NCBI GenBank assembly: GCA_032718475.1
Contig: JAUCBJ010004350.1
Location: forward strand, 94,928-158,927
Source: Nemertoderma westbladi
Taxonomy: Eukaryota; Xenacoelomorpha; Nemertodermatida; Nemertodermatidae
Direction of reading: 5' to 3'
Length of the DNA stretch: 64,000 nt
Part shown: positions 10,538 through 21,304 of the stretch, in pieces
Position numbering within the stretch: position 1 is the first letter of the stretch
Layout of the letters: every line of letters begins with the position of its first letter
The notes under the pieces: model-generated
What the model saw: the letters and a program-made list of their open reading frames with translations, nothing else
Told to the model about the DNA's origin: nothing
Database searches by the model: none
Translations under genes and position numbers: made by a program

Positions 10538-13090
10538 CGAGTGGTAGCGGCATACGGCCGCAGCAGGCGGAATCGGCAGGCGGCCGTGGCGGGTGGTAGT
10601 AGCGTGTGGTAGCGGCATACGGCCGCAGCAGGCGGAATCGGCAGGCGGCTGTGGCGGGTGGTAGTAGCGAGTGGTAGCGGCATACGGCCGCAGCAGGCGG
10701 CCGTGGCGGGTGGTAGTAGCGAGTGGTAGCGGCATACGGCCGCAGCAGGCGGAATCGGCAGGCGGCCGTGGCGGGTGGTAGTAGCGAGTGGTAGCGGCAT
10801 ACGGCCGCAGCAGGCGGAATCGGCAGGCGGCCGTGGCGGGTGGTAGTAGCGAGTGGTAGCGGCATACGGCCGCAGCAGGCGGCCGTGGCGGGTGGTAGTA
10901 GCGAGTGGTAGCGGCATACGGCCGCAGCAGGCGGCCGTGGCGGGTGGTAGTAGCGAGTGGTAGCGGCATACGGCCGCAGCAGGCGGAATCGGCAGGCGGC
11001 CGTGGCGGGTGGTAGTAGCGAGTGGTAGCGGCATACGGCCTCAGCAGGCGGATTTGGCAGGCGGCCGTGGCGGGTGGTAGTAGCGAGTGGTTGCGGCATA
11101 CGGCCGCAGCAGGCGGAATCGGCAGGCGGCCGTGGCGGGTGGTAGTAGCGAGTGGTAGCGGCATACGGCCGCAGCAGGCGGCCGTGGCGGGTGGTAGTAG
11201 CGAGTGGTTGCGGCATACGGCCGCAGCAGGTGGAATCGGCAGGCGGCCGTGGCGGGTGGTAGTAGCGAGTGGTAGCGGCATACGGCCGCAGCAGGCGGAA
11301 TCGGCAGGCGGCCGTGGCGGGTGGTAGTAGCGAGTGGTAGCGACATACGGCCGCAGCAGGCGGCCGTGGCGGGTGGTAGTAGCGAGTGGTTGCGGCATGC
11401 GGCCGCAGCAGGCGGAATCGGCTGGCGAGTGGTAGTAGCGAGTGGTAGCGGCATACGGCCGCAGCAGGCGGCCGTGGCGGGTGGTAGTAGCGAGTGGTTG
11501 CGGCATACGGCCGCAGCAGGCGGAATCGGCAGGCGGCCGTGGCGGGTGGTAGTGGCGAGTGGTAGCGGCATACGGCCGCAGCAGGCGGAATCGGCAGGCG
11601 GCCGTGGCGGGTGGTAGTAGCGAGTGGTAGCGGCATACGGCCGCAGCCGGCGGAATCGGCAGGCGGCCGTGGCGGGTGGTAGTAGCGAGTGGTAGCGGTA
11701 TTCGGCCGCAGCAGGCGGAATCGGCAGGCGGCCGTGGCGGGTGGTAGTAGCGAGTGGTTGCGGCATACGGCCGCAGCAGGCGGAATCGGCAGGCGGCCGT
11801 GGCGGGTGGTAGTAGCGAGTGGTTGCGGCATACGGCCGCAGCAGGCGGAATTGGCAGGCGGCCGTGGCGGGTGGTAGTAGCGAGTGGTAGCGGCATACGG
11901 CCGCAGCAGGCGGAATCGGCAGGCGGCCGTGGCGGGTGGTAGTAGCGAGTGGTAGCGGCATACGGCCGCAGCAGGCGGAATCGGCAGGCGGCCGTGGCGT
12001 GTGGTAGTAGCGAGTGGTAGCGGCATACGGCCGCAGCAGGCGGCCGTGGCGGGTGGTAGTAGCGAGTGGTAGCGGCATACGGCCGCAGCAGGCGGCCGTG
12101 GCGGGTGGTAGTAGCGAGTGGTAGCGGCATACGGCCGCAGCAGGCGGAATCGGCAGGCGGCCGTGGCGGGTGGTAGTAGCGAGTGGTAGCGGCATACGGC
12201 CGCAGCAGGCGGCCGTGGCGGGTGGTAGTAGCGAGTGGTTGCGGCATACGGCCGCAGCAGGCGGAATCGGCAGGCGGCCGTGGCGGGTGGTAGTAGCGAG
12301 TGGTAGCGGCATACGGCCACAGCAGGCGGCCGTGGCGGGTGGTAGTAGCGAGTGGTTGCGGCATACGGCCGCAGCAGGCGGAATCGGCAGGCGGCCGTGG
12401 CGGGTGGTAGTAGCGAGTGGTAGCGGCATATGGCCGCAGCAGGCGGCCGTGGCGGGTGGTAGTAGCGAGTGGTTGCGGCATACGGCCACAGCAGGCGGAA
12501 TCGGCAGGCGGCCGTGGCGGGTGGTAGTAGCGAGTGGTAGCGGCATACGGCCGCAGCAGGCGGCCGTGGCGGGGGGTAGTAGCGAGTGGTAGCGGCCTAC
12601 GGCCGCAGCAGGCGGAATCGCCAGGCGGCCGTGGCGGGTGGTAGCGGCGAGTGGTAGCGGCATACGGCCGCAGCAGGCGGAATCGGCAGGCGGCCGTGGC
12701 GGGTGGTAGTAGCGAGTGGTAGCGGCATACGGCCGCAGCAGGCGGAATCGGTCGGCGGCCGTGGCGGGTGGTAGTAGCGAGTGGTAGCGGCATACGGCCG
12801 CAGCAGGCGGAATCGGCAGGCGGCCGTGGCGGGTGGTAGTAGCGAGTGGTAGCGGCATACGGCCGCAGCAGGCGGAATCGTCAGGCGGCCGTGGCGGGTG
12901 GTAGTAGCGAGTGGTAGCGGCATACGGCCGCAGCAGGCGGCCGTGGCGGGTGGTAGTAGCGAGTGGTTGCAGCATACGGCCGCAACAGGCGGAATCGGCA
13001 GGCGGCCGTGGCGGGTGGTAGTAGCGAGTGGTAGCGGCATACGGCCGCAGCAGGCGGCCGTGGCGGGTGGTAGTAGCGAGTGGTAGCGGC
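10538..13090. repeat. GC-rich 65/52-bp minisatellite (about 40 units)
   Basis: The 65-bp unit contains GCATACGGCCGCAGCAGGCG and GGCCGTGGCGGGTGGTAGTA. A 52-bp form lacks 13 bp (AATCGGCAGGCGG), so both lengths are multiples of 13. The array is rich in CpG, in sharp contrast to the AT-rich flanks. Frames of up to 787 codons on the minus strand exist only because the unit has no stop in any of these frames. It starts about 400 bp behind the EEA1-like stop. Confidence 0.96.
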
Positions 13091-13512
13091 TACTTTTGGT
13101 ATGCTACCGAGATCACCCTCACCCGCCCCAATATTTTTCCATAAATATTGTTTGAAAGTTGTAACACAAGCTGTTTTTAACTTTTTAATTTTACTCGATT
13201 ATTTAATACGAATTATTTTGTCATCTTAGCTTTTACTAATCGAATTCTAATAAGTTATTTTAAATATTTAAAGGCAAAATCAGTCTAACATAGCCATTGT
13301 GTTGAACAAGACGTGTTTCAAAATTCAGGCTATATTTTAAAGAATGGCCTTAGAGGCCATAATTGACACTAAATAGCCAACATTTCTTCCCTTCATGCAA
13401 TCTGATCAAATCCTTTTTATTTGTGAAAAACTCATAGGCTGCTCGCTGACGGCGCTCGCCGCTCAATAACTAAAAGGGCTGCGATCTGCAGCGACGAGCG
13501 GCACCGGCTATT
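13091..13512. other. Unique spacer between two arrays
   Basis: AT-rich unique sequence with a short GC-rich stretch at 13,441-13,505. I see no ORF, RNA gene or known element. Confidence 0.5.
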
Positions 13513-14532
13513 TGTGGTGTATCAACAACCAGAGAGAATAATGTGTTCTATCTTGTAAAAGTGGTCGCTCTCCACTACTGTGGTGTATCAACAACCAGAG
13601 AGAATAATGTGTTCTATCTTGTAAAAGTGGCCGCTCTCCACTACTGTGGTGTATCAACAACCAGAGAGAATAATGTGTTCTATCTTGTAAAAGTGGCCGC
13701 CCTCCACTACTGTGGTGTATCAACAACCAGAGAGAATAATGTGTTCTATCTTGTAAAAGTGGCAGCTCTCCACTACTGTAGTGTATCAACAACCAGAGAG
13801 AATAATGTGTTCTATCTTGTAAAAGTGGCCGCCCTCCACTACTGTGGTGTATCAACAACCAGAGAGAATAATGTGTTCTATCTTGTAAAAGTGGCCGCTC
13901 TCCACTACTAACTGTGGTGTATCAACAACCAGAGAGAATAATGTGTTCTATCTTGTAAAAGTGGCCGCTCTCCACTACTAACTGTGGTGTATCAACAACC
14001 AGAGAGAATAATGTGTTCTATCTTGTAAAAGTGGCCGCTCTCCACTACTAACTGTGGTGTATCAACAACCAGAGAGAATAATGTGTTCTATCTTGTAAAA
14101 GTGGCCGCTCTCCACTACTAACTGTGGTGTATCAACAACCAGAGAGAATAATGTGTTCTATCTTGTAAAAGTGGCCGCTCTCCACTACTGTGGTGTATCA
14201 ACAACCAGAGAGAATAATGTGTTCTATCTTGTAAAAGTGGCCGCTCTCCACTACTGTGGTGTATCAACAACCAGAGAGAATAATGTGTTCTATCTTGTAA
14301 AAGTGGCCGCTCTCCACTACTAACTGTGGTGTATCAACAACCAGAGATAATAATGTGTTCTATCTTGTAAAAGTGGCCGCTCTCCACTACTGTGGTGTAT
14401 CAACAACCAGAGAGAATAATGTGTTCTATCTTGTAAAAGTGGCCGCTCTCCACTACTAACTGTGGTGTATCAACAACCAGAGAGAATAATGTGTTCTATC
14501 TTGTAAAAGTGGTCGCTCTCCACTACTGTGGT
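13513..14532. repeat. 66-bp satellite, left part (about 15 units)
   Basis: The unit starts GTGGTGTATCAACAACCAGA and runs through TGTGTTCTATCTTGTAAAAG to GGCCGCTCTCCACTAC. A 70-bp form carries an extra TAAC at the junction. The array is interrupted at 14,532 by the BEL/Pao element and resumes on its other side within the same unit, so it was one array before the insertion. Confidence 0.97.
14528..14532. repeat. Target site duplication of the BEL/Pao element, left copy
   Basis: GTGGT precedes the 5' LTR and recurs at 31,006-31,010 after the 3' LTR. The uninterrupted satellite reads CACTACTGTGGTGTATC at this point, so removing the element restores the unit. A 4-bp duplication (TGGT) with the LTR ending in G is equally possible. 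Confidence 0.85.
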
Positions 14533-14658
14533 TATAGAATTATATTCCCTAAATGCCGTGGATTTTCAAAATTTTATTTTATTCGAATTAACTTTGCTAA
14601 AAGATTACATTGAGTCCTCATTTGTATTTGCTATTCCTATTTGAACGATGATTAGTCA

Positions 14659-14746
14659 AGTGGTTCAGTAGCTCAGTCGGTAGAGCGTTGGAAATTATAT
14701 GTAGTGTGTATTGAGTTCGAATCCTAGTAGGTGCGAATTATTTTTT
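14659..14746 (+). promoter_or_regulatory. tRNA-like pol III unit inside the 5' LTR
   Basis: TAGCTCAGTCGGTAGAGCG is a full A box with a perfect 4-bp D stem. GAGTTCGAATCC is a B box, and six T (14,741-14,746) follow as a pol III terminator. The T and acceptor stems are poor, so this is a tRNA-derived sequence and not a working tRNA gene. It lies upstream of the pol II TATA box, in U3. Confidence 0.75.
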
Positions 14747-14913
14747 GTGCAGAATTTCAACTCATTTAAATTGACCGCTACAAATTAATTGCATTTTGCT
14801 CGAAGTAAGATTAACCAATGAGACTGTAGTTATTAGATTGTAACCAATGTCGTACAAGTTATATATTTGCTGGACCAATAGCTATCTTTAAAAACCTGTT
14901 AGAACCTATAGAA

Positions 14914-14935
14914 CAATCGAGAATTTTCTCGATTG
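14914..14935. promoter_or_regulatory. 10-bp stem palindrome upstream of the LTR TATA box
   Basis: CAATCGAGAA and TTCTCGATTG are perfect inverted copies separated by TT. The centre reads AGAATTTTCT, fitting the heat-shock element rule nGAAnnTTCn. It is 19 bp before the TATA box. A regulatory role is inference. Confidence 0.55.
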
Positions 14936-14953
14936 ATTGCAGCACAAATTTGC

Positions 14954-14960
14954 TATATAA
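14954..14960 (+). promoter_or_regulatory. TATA box of the 5' LTR
   Basis: TATATAA in GCTATATAAAGGTGCG. Transcription would start roughly 30 bp on, near the TTCATTAGTT region, and AATAAA at 15,084-15,089 would mark the end of R. Confidence 0.7.
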
Positions 14961-17050
14961 AGGTGCGATTTGTTCATTAGTTATCTTACACAATATATCT
15001 ATCGTATCTATCTTTCATTCTTTCTCAGTTACATTATTTCAGATTACATTGTTTATTGTATAATAGTTATTGTTTGATTTTGTAATAAAAGTTAGAAATA
15101 CTTGTCACATCTGCCCTTTTCTATCTGTTTTATCATGCTTCACCACGGTGAACTCAACTGAGGGACAGGATGGCTGGCTAGACATCGGGCCGCAGCAATG
15201 AACGGGAACATCTAGGGAATGTAGACAGGAGACAACCCGCAATATCATCTTAGTTATTCGCCCATCGCCTGAAAGGTTAGACAGCGTTCGATGCCTTGCT
15301 ACCTAAGTGTAAGACCAAAGATCAAAGGTAGAGGTAGTGACACGCTGTACGCCTAAAAATTACATCTAGGGATTGTACTGTTTTAATTCAGGAAAAAACC
15401 GCAGTAGACCTTCATATTCCTACGGGGGGAGAGCAGGCAGAGATACTAGTACGCAGATAGGACGTAGGCACACCGGTACAAAGCATACACATTGGTAGGG
15501 TGCAGCAAACTGTATGCCTAACTCTTGCTAAGTACAGGTGCGTCTGCGACTATTTGTAGTACAACGGTGTCCATTGCATTAGAACTTGTAGGCTAGGAGG
15601 GTTACTGTGTTTCACCTGAATTAGGATTGTACCGTTCAGGCGGTAGGGCAGTTTACGACTAGGCGCAAATAAATTGAGGCTAATTAGGGATACTAACATC
15701 TACCGTGTCCCCGCCGACATCCTGATAGGAAGTTACCAAGCCCACCTAGGTAACCAAAATTCTAGATAGGACGCCAGGCTAGCTATTAGTAACCGTACGC
15801 CTACTGTAGTAAACTAACACATTTCTTCTTAGTATTAGGGACCTGGTAAATTAAAATTGCCGAATTCTGGGCGTAGCATTAACCTTATGCCTGAATTTGA
15901 GTCCTGGAAATACGCAAGAGGGGAAGGAACCTTATTATTCGTGAGTATTGGACCTACAAGTTACAAAATTAGAATATTTGTAAAATGCACACCGTACCCA
16001 GTAATTATATATATGAAGGAGCAAAACTGATCTTGACGGTTCAGAATTAACACGCGCGCGTTAGAAATTATTTACACCTCAAAATATATAAAATTAACTT
16101 TTGTCCGTACTGCACTTTGCCCGCTAGTTAGACATCTCCAAATCTCTGCACCTCTAGCTAGCGTCTCTTTCGCCCAACCATATAAATCACACCGCGGCAA
16201 AGTATACGAGCCCCTTAGTCCGTCAGTGAGTCAGCCTGATTTTAGAATTCGCTGCGCGGGATTTTGTTTTATCGAAGTTTGTCTGCTCGTAGACTGTTTT
16301 CTGCCTCACCGGTTATAAGGGACCAATACTGCAATATATTCGCTTACTTGGAGTTTACTGTTTTGGTGAGAAGGTCGGATTTATGATTTGATTCACAAAC
16401 TTTACAGTAAGATATTGCAGGTATTGTTACTGTCTCTTCGAATTAGTAGGAATATGTTTTACTGAACTACGGTTCGGTAGGACTAAAGTTATTTGAAAAT
16501 TTTGTATTTTGAGGTAAAAGTTTATATTTGATTAGCTAAGTGCTAATATTTTGAAATAAAATTTGATTTGAACCGCGCGTAAAATATTTTTTGGAATTGA
16601 ATACCGGTATTTTAAAAGGGTTTAAATACCATATTGTACCGGTACAACATTTTTCGTAAAAGTAAAACCTAACTCTTTTGTTTTTCAGGATTCAGAGCTC
16701 ATTTCTAGACTGTAACGAGAGCAAGACCGTGTTTAGCAAGTTTGGGAGATAGATAACTCAACAACTTTGGTTGGGAAAATCGCACTTCGTCCACAACGCT
16801 GGAAACGGAAAGGTTCACGTCCGGTTTGTATCTGGGAATCTGTTTTTCTGGAGAATTATTGGAGTGGGTGAGTTCGAAAAGTTGCATAAATAAGTTAGGC
16901 ATTACCGTATTAGTTAAAATTATTGTGGGTTCCACTGTCTCAAGTATTTATGCATTCCGTACGATTTCTTTGTTTATTGCTGAATTAGTCCGTATTATTG
17001 TATTTAATTTATATTTTGATAACGCATATCGTTATCCGATTTATTTGTTA

Positions 17051-17173
17051 TAAAATTGGCCGCTAGGCTATTTTTATTATATACTTATTCCGTGACATTT
17101 ATTTGTTGTAAAATTGGCCGTTTAGGCTAATTTTATCCATCTGCTATAAAATCGGCCGGTAGGCTAATTTTAT
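17051..17173 (+). promoter_or_regulatory. Three tandem RNA hairpins in the leader
   Basis: Three copies of TAAAATTGGCC - loop - GGCTAATTTTA lie at 17,051-17,077, 17,109-17,135 and 17,146-17,173. Each forms an 8-11-bp stem with a 3-5-nt loop, and changes in the middle copy keep the stem. The position just before gag is that of a packaging or dimerisation signal in LTR elements, but this role is not shown. Confidence 0.7.
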
Positions 17174-17207
17174 ATGACCGTAATTAATACCGTTTTATAC
17201 AAATACG

Positions 17208-17213
17208 GTAAGT
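17208..17213 (+). promoter_or_regulatory. Candidate 5' splice site before gag
   Basis: ACG/GTAAGT fits the animal donor consensus. Paired with the acceptor at 26,756 it would remove gag and pol and bring the third ORF to the 5' end of a spliced RNA. Confidence 0.5.
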
Positions 17214-17256
17214 TTGATACTTTGACACTCACTTTACTTGACTTACAACTACCGAA

Positions 17257-18321
17257 ATGAGTGACAAACAAGACTATACGAAGAATACACCTACCGACTA
17301 TGACTCATGTGACGGAGATAAGTCAGCAGCGGAAGAACTACAGGGGAAGACTCGCGAGCCTACCGAACCTACACCGTGTGCGTCGCCAGTACATCCAACG
17401 GGAGTACCGGATGCCGTAGTACGAGGCGACGGCAGGACCGAGGACTTTCTAACTGTTCCGCAACCTAGATACAGGGAAACGGACATGGTAAGTTCAGTAG
17501 GAAGCCAGGAGAGTGTGGTTAGAAGCGTCGGAGGATACATGGCGCATATTACCAGGAGTATTGGGGAAGGCCAACGCATATTAGACGAGTTAACCGCTCC
17601 GATGTCTCGATTCGAGTTCTACACCCTCCAGGTTAGAGTACAAAGTAGAGTACATAAGTCCGTAGATAACCTTATCAGTCTACAAGATCTAGCTAGACAG
17701 AGACAGGATATGGACACTCAGCTTAGAATCCTCGAGAAGTTAACGATTGCCAGGGAGAAACTAATTCAGTTTAAGTCGACGATTAGGCAGATACAACAGG
17801 AACAAGCGGACCAGTTGTTAGGTGAGTCAGTTTCGGACGAATTATTGCAACCCGAGGAAGAACAGGAACTGTATAGGCTAGATGGACAATTGAAACACCT
17901 GACGGATCACTTACGCATGTGCGGTGAGGACGTCGGAGATTGGGAAACCGTGCCGGAGGCTACGAGGGAAACTTCACTCGCACAAATCGAACTGGCACCG
18001 GGGACACTAGATCAATCACTGGTGAGTATTCGCAGCGAAATTGGCGAGGTGAGTATGGCTACGTCAGAAATTGCTCGACAACAGCAACTCTACAGACAAC
18101 AACAGGAGATGGAGGAACAAACTCAACTGCTAATGGCACAAGCAGCAGTACAAGAAGAGAAACTACGGGTTGCGAATGTTGCAAGAATCTCTCATCTGCA
18201 AGAACAAGCCGAGTTGGAAGCAGCCGAGATGGAAAGGTTAGAGTTGGACATTGCACAACAAACGGCAGCAGCAGCAGCGGCTGAGTTAGAGCGGCGGTGG
18301 CAGCGGCAGCGGCTGAGTTAG
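17257..18321 (+). CDS. gag: Gag, N-terminal part
   Basis: The ATG at 17,257 opens a 354-codon frame: an acidic N-terminus with a KTREPTEPT segment, then a long helical region rich in Q, E, L and R ending in alanine-rich AELER repeats. The true frame appears to leave this one within the AELER repeat near 18,290, where the second gag frame carries on the same AELERQ pattern. A one-base loss in the repeat explains the early stop. Structural gag protein of the virus-like particle by position; this half has no recognisable domain of its own. Confidence 0.8.
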   Translation: MSDKQDYTKNTPTDYDSCDGDKSAAEELQGKTREPTEPTPCASPVHPTGVPDAVVRGDGRTEDFLTVPQPRYRETDMVSSVGSQESVVRSVGGYMAHITRSIGEGQRILDELTAPMSRFEFYTLQVRVQSRVHKSVDNLISLQDLARQRQDMDTQLRILEKLTIAREKLIQFKSTIRQIQQEQADQLLGESVSDELLQPEEEQELYRLDGQLKHLTDHLRMCGEDVGDWETVPEATRETSLAQIELAPGTLDQSLVSIRSEIGEVSMATSEIARQQQLYRQQQEMEEQTQLLMAQAAVQEEKLRVANVARISHLQEQAELEAAEMERLELDIAQQTAAAAAAELERRWQRQRLS

Positions 18322-20189
18322 AGCGACAAGCGGTAGCGGCTGAGTTAGAGCGACAAGCGGCGGCGGCAGCGGCAGCGGCTGAGTTAGAGCGACAAGCGGT
18401 AGTTTCAGAAGCGAGAGCCGAGATGAAAAAACGGCAAATAAAGGCTCAATCAGCTATACGACAAGCGGAGTTCGAGGCGCAACAACAACAGACGGAACAA
18501 CGCGAGAAAGAAGTTAAACTTCATTTCGAACTCGGGAAGAAGGCGAGAGAATTAGCCAACGCCAAGGAAGATCTGGATCTACAAGCCCGCGATCGATCGA
18601 TGAGATCTCGAGACGGACATGATTTAGACCAGATGGAGGTAAGGCACCGCCAAATCCAGGAACGAATGAAGGAAGGTTCGATAGGAGCACCTGGACGGGA
18701 ACGACAATTAGTTAAAGACTTATGTCAAAGATTCCCTCAAGTAACTCCTATGTTTGCACCGATTACGACTAAGGAACCTGTTTCAATTGCTGGTGGTAGT
18801 AATATTTCTCCTATCCATGGTGCGACGGAACACAGGTTTGTTATTCCGGACAAGTTTACACCGCCAAGAGCAACGTCATCGCCTATTCCGAAAGTCAAGG
18901 TAAGTAACCCGCCGATTACAGATCGTAGTAGTTTGTTGACCGCACCTGCACCACTGACGACTAAACACAAACAGGTGAGTCCACCTTCGACACCAAAACC
19001 CGCCAGAACATACACGTACCCAATGACTTTTAGGCCTACAAGGCCTTTAGATTCAAATGCTGTCATTCGACCACCGAACCAGTTTACATCGCAATCTACA
19101 ACTTCGAGGAAGACTTGTGAGCCTACCGAACAACGGAGACCAGTGGATACGCGACCGTTTAACCAGTTTACATCGCAATCTACGACTTTGAGGAAGACTT
19201 GTGAGCCTACCGAACAACGGAGACCAGTGGATACGCGACCGTTTAATCAGTTTACATCGCAATCTACGACTTCGAGGAAGACTTGTGAGCCTACCGAACA
19301 ACGGAGACCAGTGGATACGCGACCGTTTAATCAGTTTACATCGCAATCTACAACTTCGAGGAAGACTTGTGAGCCTACCGAACGACGGAAACCAGTAGAC
19401 GATGTTCCGAAACGGAATGTTAGAATTCGAACGACGCAACGGACACGAGCACATCGACCACCGTATCCAGGTGACAGTAGTACTTCAAGCGAGTCGGATT
19501 ACCCGGAACGCGAGGTATTTAGAACAGGAGCGGCCGACGAATGTAAACGTGAGCGTTCAGACAATTCCTTTATCGATAATCCTCCACAAAATACACCAAC
19601 ACAGAAAGCGTTACAACCAACGGACGCAATTAGTACGCAACAACTCGCCGAAATAATGCGCCCAGTTGTAGACAAGTTGGCCCAGATAGAGGAACGTTTA
19701 GAAGAAACTCAAACTGATAGTTCGCGAGGTAACGAGTTCGAACACTCTAGACACCCGAAGCAGCAAAGAAAACAACCCTCGAGAAACACCTCGTATCAAG
19801 GAAAAGCGCCAAGACGAGAGAACATCAACTCGCTTGCCAATCAAGGACGCGAACCTTTGAACGTGGCCGAGGAGATAGCGAAATTCGCAGCGAGACAAGG
19901 TTTGCCGGTACAACAACCACCGAAGTTTTCAGGTAACTCGAAACATTGGCACACCTTTGTGGACTACATCGAAACACAAATAGCAGCGTGCGCCTTTACA
20001 TCGAGGGAGAAATTCAACTACCTGCTACAAACGCTGACGGGAGAACCGAAACGTCTAGCGGAAACCTTTGTCGGTGTACCAGATGCCTTCGAACTAGCGT
20101 ATGATCGCTTAACTTCGATTTACGGAGGCACGGTGAGTATGGCTAAGTCAGTGATAGAAGAACTCTGTAAGGGGGGGGGGGGGCTATAA
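18297..20189 (+). CDS. gag: Gag, C-terminal part with DUF1759-like capsid region
   Basis: The frame continues the alanine-rich AELERQ helices, then a proline/serine/threonine linker with four 84-bp (28-residue) direct repeats at about 19,080-19,400. From about codon 535 follows a BEL/Pao capsid-type domain (PKFSGNSKHWHTFVDYIE, then FNYLLQTLTGEPKRLAE and a YGG motif). It runs into 13 G (20,171-20,183), after which the same domain continues in another frame (PVDLLKLAEEI, then HHRLRREW). The G run is either a real mutation or a base-calling error. Confidence 0.85.
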   Translation: MAAAAAELERQAVAAELERQAAAAAAAAELERQAVVSEARAEMKKRQIKAQSAIRQAEFEAQQQQTEQREKEVKLHFELGKKARELANAKEDLDLQARDRSMRSRDGHDLDQMEVRHRQIQERMKEGSIGAPGRERQLVKDLCQRFPQVTPMFAPITTKEPVSIAGGSNISPIHGATEHRFVIPDKFTPPRATSSPIPKVKVSNPPITDRSSLLTAPAPLTTKHKQVSPPSTPKPARTYTYPMTFRPTRPLDSNAVIRPPNQFTSQSTTSRKTCEPTEQRRPVDTRPFNQFTSQSTTLRKTCEPTEQRRPVDTRPFNQFTSQSTTSRKTCEPTEQRRPVDTRPFNQFTSQSTTSRKTCEPTERRKPVDDVPKRNVRIRTTQRTRAHRPPYPGDSSTSSESDYPEREVFRTGAADECKRERSDNSFIDNPPQNTPTQKALQPTDAISTQQLAEIMRPVVDKLAQIEERLEETQTDSSRGNEFEHSRHPKQQRKQPSRNTSYQGKAPRRENINSLANQGREPLNVAEEIAKFAARQGLPVQQPPKFSGNSKHWHTFVDYIETQIAACAFTSREKFNYLLQTLTGEPKRLAETFVGVPDAFELAYDRLTSIYGGTVSMAKSVIEELCKGGGGL

Positions 20190-21304
20190 CAAAACCCGTT
20201 GACTTACTAAAATTAGCTGAAGAGATTAAGAACGCCATTACTACACTACGCTCGATTGGACAACTTGACTACGCGAACACTCCGACAGTTCTATTAAAAA
20301 TAATAGGAAGATTACACCATCGACTTCGTCGGGAGTGGCGAAAGATAGAATATCAGCGAGAAGAGAGAGGCGGATTCTTGAAGTTGGAAGACGTCTACTT
20401 ACTGATATCCAGAGAGGCAGTCGTTGAGACGCGTTCGAACTACACGGACCAACATATCGTGGCGGAGGGGATAACATTACCATCCTCGAACCGACAAAAC
20501 CCCCAAACAACATCCACCAAGATGGTTACTTACGCCACATCGACCGACACCCCACAATTTTCGGACAATAATAAGGTATCTGCACCAATTGGAACCAAAC
20601 AGATCCGACAGCAACTGACCACAGACTTTAGCGGGTGCCAATATTGCGAACGACTAGGTAAACGACATACTGGCCATAAACTGAGAGGTTGTCGACTATT
20701 CCGCGAATTGAACTCGGAGGAACCACGATTACAAATACAACCATTGGACTCTTGTTGGCGGTGTACGCTACATGGACATGTCCGTAAGGACTGCCCAAAT
20801 ACGGACACCTGTCCTTCTTGTGGACGCAACCACGACGGCTTGCTACATACCGACAGTCATACGCCGACCAAACGCTTCACCAGGGAACACCCGGAAGCTG
20901 CAGCAAGATGCAACACAGCATACAAGGGTCGAGAGTCGAAAACAACACCGACATTCGTGACGCACATTAGAGATTGTTTCTCGGAACAATCAGGGTCGTC
21001 AGACGAAGAGTCGGAAGACGACGACGTTTACTTTGATACTGGAGATGAACAACCATCGATTGCGCTTCTGACGCCTGATCAATTAAAGGGGTTTAGTATA
21101 ATTCCTGTCAAGATTACTGGCACAAAAGGGAGCAAGAGGATCTACGCTATCCTGGATTCAGCTTCATCTCATAGCTACGTGGATGAGAAAGTAGCTGATG
21201 TTGTGACTGATCTCCGACAAGGTAAGAACGTCAGTTACACCGTAAGTAGTATGCATGGACAACGTGCGATACCAGTGACAAGTTCTCCCAAAATCGCAAC
21301 ATAG
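20184..21304 (+). CDS. gag-pro: End of capsid domain, zinc knuckle and aspartic protease region
   Basis: Open after the G run (first ATG only at 20,378). It contains the end of the DUF1759-like domain, then cysteine clusters including a retroviral-type knuckle CWRCTLHGHVRKDC (CX2CX4HX4C, 20,753-20,794) followed by CPSCGRNH. The DUF1758-like protease core carries ILDSASSHSYV, where BEL/Pao proteases normally have DSG or DTG. The frame is lost at about 21,300; the protease/RT connection continues in another frame. Confidence 0.82.

Larger units (their letters stand above)
14533..16445 (+). repeat. 5' LTR of the BEL/Pao element
   Basis: It begins TATAGAATTATATTCC and ends CTTCGAATTA, matching the 3' LTR almost base for base. 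It contains a pol III-like tRNA unit (14,659-14,746), a palindrome (14,914-14,935), a TATA box (14,954-14,960) and AATAAA (15,084-15,089). R would thus be about 100 bp and U5 about 1.3 kb, which is long. The ends are not TG...CA. No convincing primer-binding site follows. Confidence 0.93.
16446..17256 (+). other. BEL/Pao leader (5' untranslated region)
   Basis: AT-rich, with no credible ORF. It holds a run of three related hairpins (17,051-17,173) and a consensus splice donor ACG/GTAAGT with the cut after 17,207, 49 bp before the gag ATG. Confidence 0.7.

Noticed and set aside
10430-12975. Minus-strand frames of 604 to 787 codons
   Set aside because: A GC-rich 65/52-bp array without stops in these frames; the reading moves through frames at every unit, which no protein repeat would do.
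14659-14735. Genuine tRNA gene in the LTR
   Set aside because: D arm and boxes are good, but the acceptor and T stems do not pair well and the anticodon arm is not convincing.
16446-16500. Primer-binding site after the 5' LTR
   Set aside because: No TGG-starting stretch complementary to a tRNA 3' end directly behind the LTR.
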